A stretch of 64,000 nucleotides of DNA from Gammaproteobacteria bacterium (GTDB taxonomy: Bacteria; Pseudomonadota; Gammaproteobacteria; Pseudomonadales; Azotimanducaceae). The stretch covers positions 175,487 through 239,486 of the forward strand of contig DUBB01000027.1 of the NCBI GenBank assembly GCA_012960535.1, read 5' to 3'. The notes under the pieces are model-generated. The model ran no database searches, was not told the DNA's origin, and saw nothing but the letters and a program-made list of their open reading frames with translations. Position numbers and translations under genes: made by a program. Position 1 is the stretch's first letter, and each line of letters begins with the position of its first letter. Shown here piece after piece: positions 63,234 to 64,000 of the stretch.

Positions 63234-64000
63234 AAAATGCCTGTTCCCGGCGGCAGGTTATGGTACCCGCTTCCTGCCTGCAACCAAAGCCATGCCGAAG
63301 GAGATGCTGCCGATTGTCAATAAACCGCTTATTCAATATGGGGTGGAAGAAGCCGTGGCTGCAGGGCTGTCACAAATAGCCATTGTCACGGGTCGGGGCA
63401 AGCGTGCCATTGAAGATCATTTCGATATCAATTATGAGCTGGAACACCAGATTTCCGGTTCAGACAAGGAACTTCTGCTCGAAGATATACGCTACCTCAT
63501 AGAACAGTGTGTGTTCTCGTACACCCGGCAAACTGAAATGAAAGGGCTAGGCCACGCCATATTAACGGGACAGTCGCTAATAGGCCCGGAACCCTTTGCT
63601 GTGGTCCTGGCGGATGATTTCTGTGTCACCAGTGGCGATGGCGTGCTAGCACAGATGGTCGCGCTCTATGAGCAGCACCAGTGCAGTATTGTTGCGATTG
63701 AGGAGGTGCCCAGAGCCCAGACGGCCAGTTATGGCATTGTTTGTGGCGAGGAAATCAAGCCGGGGGTTATCAAGGTGGCCTCGATGGTGGAAAAACCTGA
63801 ACCAGAAGAGGCGCCCAGCAACTTAGCGATTATCGGTCGGTATATTCTGACCCCGGACATTTTTGACATTCTTGAAAGTATTCCACCGGGTCGTAATGGC
63901 GAGATCCAGATCACGGATGCACTCGATATACAGGCTCAACAGGGTAAAGTTGTTGCCTGCCATTTTAAGGGTCTGCGTTTTGATTGTGGCCAGATAGAAG
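63226..64000 (+). CDS. galU: UTP-glucose-1-phosphate uridylyltransferase, N-terminal part
   Basis: About 258 residues are visible; the gene continues past the window end. The start ATG at 63226 lies inside manC. The nucleotide motif is FPAAGYGTRFLPATKAMPKE, followed by PIVNKPLIQYGVEEA, HFDINYELE, GLGHAILTG and VVLADDFCV, the characteristic GalU series. VEKPEPEEAPSNLAIIGRYI and EIQITDAL are also standard. It makes UDP-glucose for polysaccharides and trehalose or lipopolysaccharide. There is no frameshift in the visible part. Confidence 0.95.
   Translation, partial: MIRKCLFPAAGYGTRFLPATKAMPKEMLPIVNKPLIQYGVEEAVAAGLSQIAIVTGRGKRAIEDHFDINYELEHQISGSDKELLLEDIRYLIEQCVFSYTRQTEMKGLGHAILTGQSLIGPEPFAVVLADDFCVTSGDGVLAQMVALYEQHQCSIVAIEEVPRAQTASYGIVCGEEIKPGVIKVASMVEKPEPEEAPSNLAIIGRYILTPDIFDILESIPPGRNGEIQITDALDIQAQQGKVVACHFKGLRFDCGQIE

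Noticed and set aside
1-64000. CRISPR array, tRNA/rRNA, insertion sequence or prophage
   Set aside because: I looked for regularly spaced repeats, cloverleaf-like sequences and transposase or integrase motifs and found none. The two tandem arrays have no spacers.

Overview
The window is about 64 kb of gene-dense bacterial DNA of roughly balanced GC content with Shine-Dalgarno sites. It carries a TonB-dependent receptor, lipoprotein signals, Uup, YhhQ and a polyamine gamma-glutamylation set. This suggests a Gram-negative proteobacterium, most likely a marine or soil gammaproteobacterium with a large catabolic gene pool. The lineage is an inference; no rRNA or other phylogenetic marker lies in the window. 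I saw no tRNA, rRNA, CRISPR array, transposase or integrase, and no recognisable transcription factor gene.

Positions 1-29300 form a dense catabolic region. A leftward operon (3859 to 1) holds a canonical cytochrome P450, a P450 homologue that has lost its heme-ligating cysteine, and two short-chain dehydrogenases (SDRs). A 7Fe ferredoxin is transcribed divergently, followed by a six-bladed propeller protein, an ABM-fold protein and an amidohydrolase. Next come a carotenoid-cleavage-type oxygenase, a TonB-dependent receptor, an SDR and a small dimeric-barrel protein. A leftward block (22006 to 12960) carries a CYP153-like P450, an SDR, two GST-like proteins, a class III aminotransferase coupled to an APH-type kinase, an acyl-CoA ligase and a cupin. 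A rightward block (22387-28117) carries another P450, SDR, acyl-CoA ligase, NTF2-like protein and phytanoyl-CoA-type dioxygenase. Together these genes look like oxidation, dehydrogenation, CoA activation and cleavage of one or more hydrophobic (terpenoid, steroid or alkyl) substrates. The actual substrate cannot be read from the sequence.

Positions 29500-34800 hold general genes: an SMP-30-like lipoprotein, a DUF1232 protein, the ABC-F protein Uup, a DoxX protein and a DUF2306 membrane protein with a perfect palindrome just upstream. Positions 35175-48861 return to catabolism: a Baeyer-Villiger monooxygenase, a YtcJ-type amidohydrolase lipoprotein, an HsaA-like flavin monooxygenase, a Rieske oxygenase, a second PhyH dioxygenase, a GPH-type symporter, an SDR, a class C beta-lactamase-fold hydrolase and a type B carboxylesterase.

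Positions 48871-55605 form a putrescine/agmatine utilisation locus: a class III aminotransferase, PuuD-like hydrolase, PuuA-like gamma-glutamylpolyamine synthetase and agmatinase. An unknown multi-pass membrane protein is translationally coupled between puuD and puuA, and the relic of an amidohydrolase sits directly before puuD. From 55619 to the end lie YhhQ, two divergent paralogous phosphoribosyltransferases separated by a 33-bp tandem repeat, a gamma-carbonic-anhydrase-like protein, a prohibitin-family protein, a large secreted beta-propeller lipoprotein, and the nucleotide-sugar genes manC and galU (the last cut by the window end).
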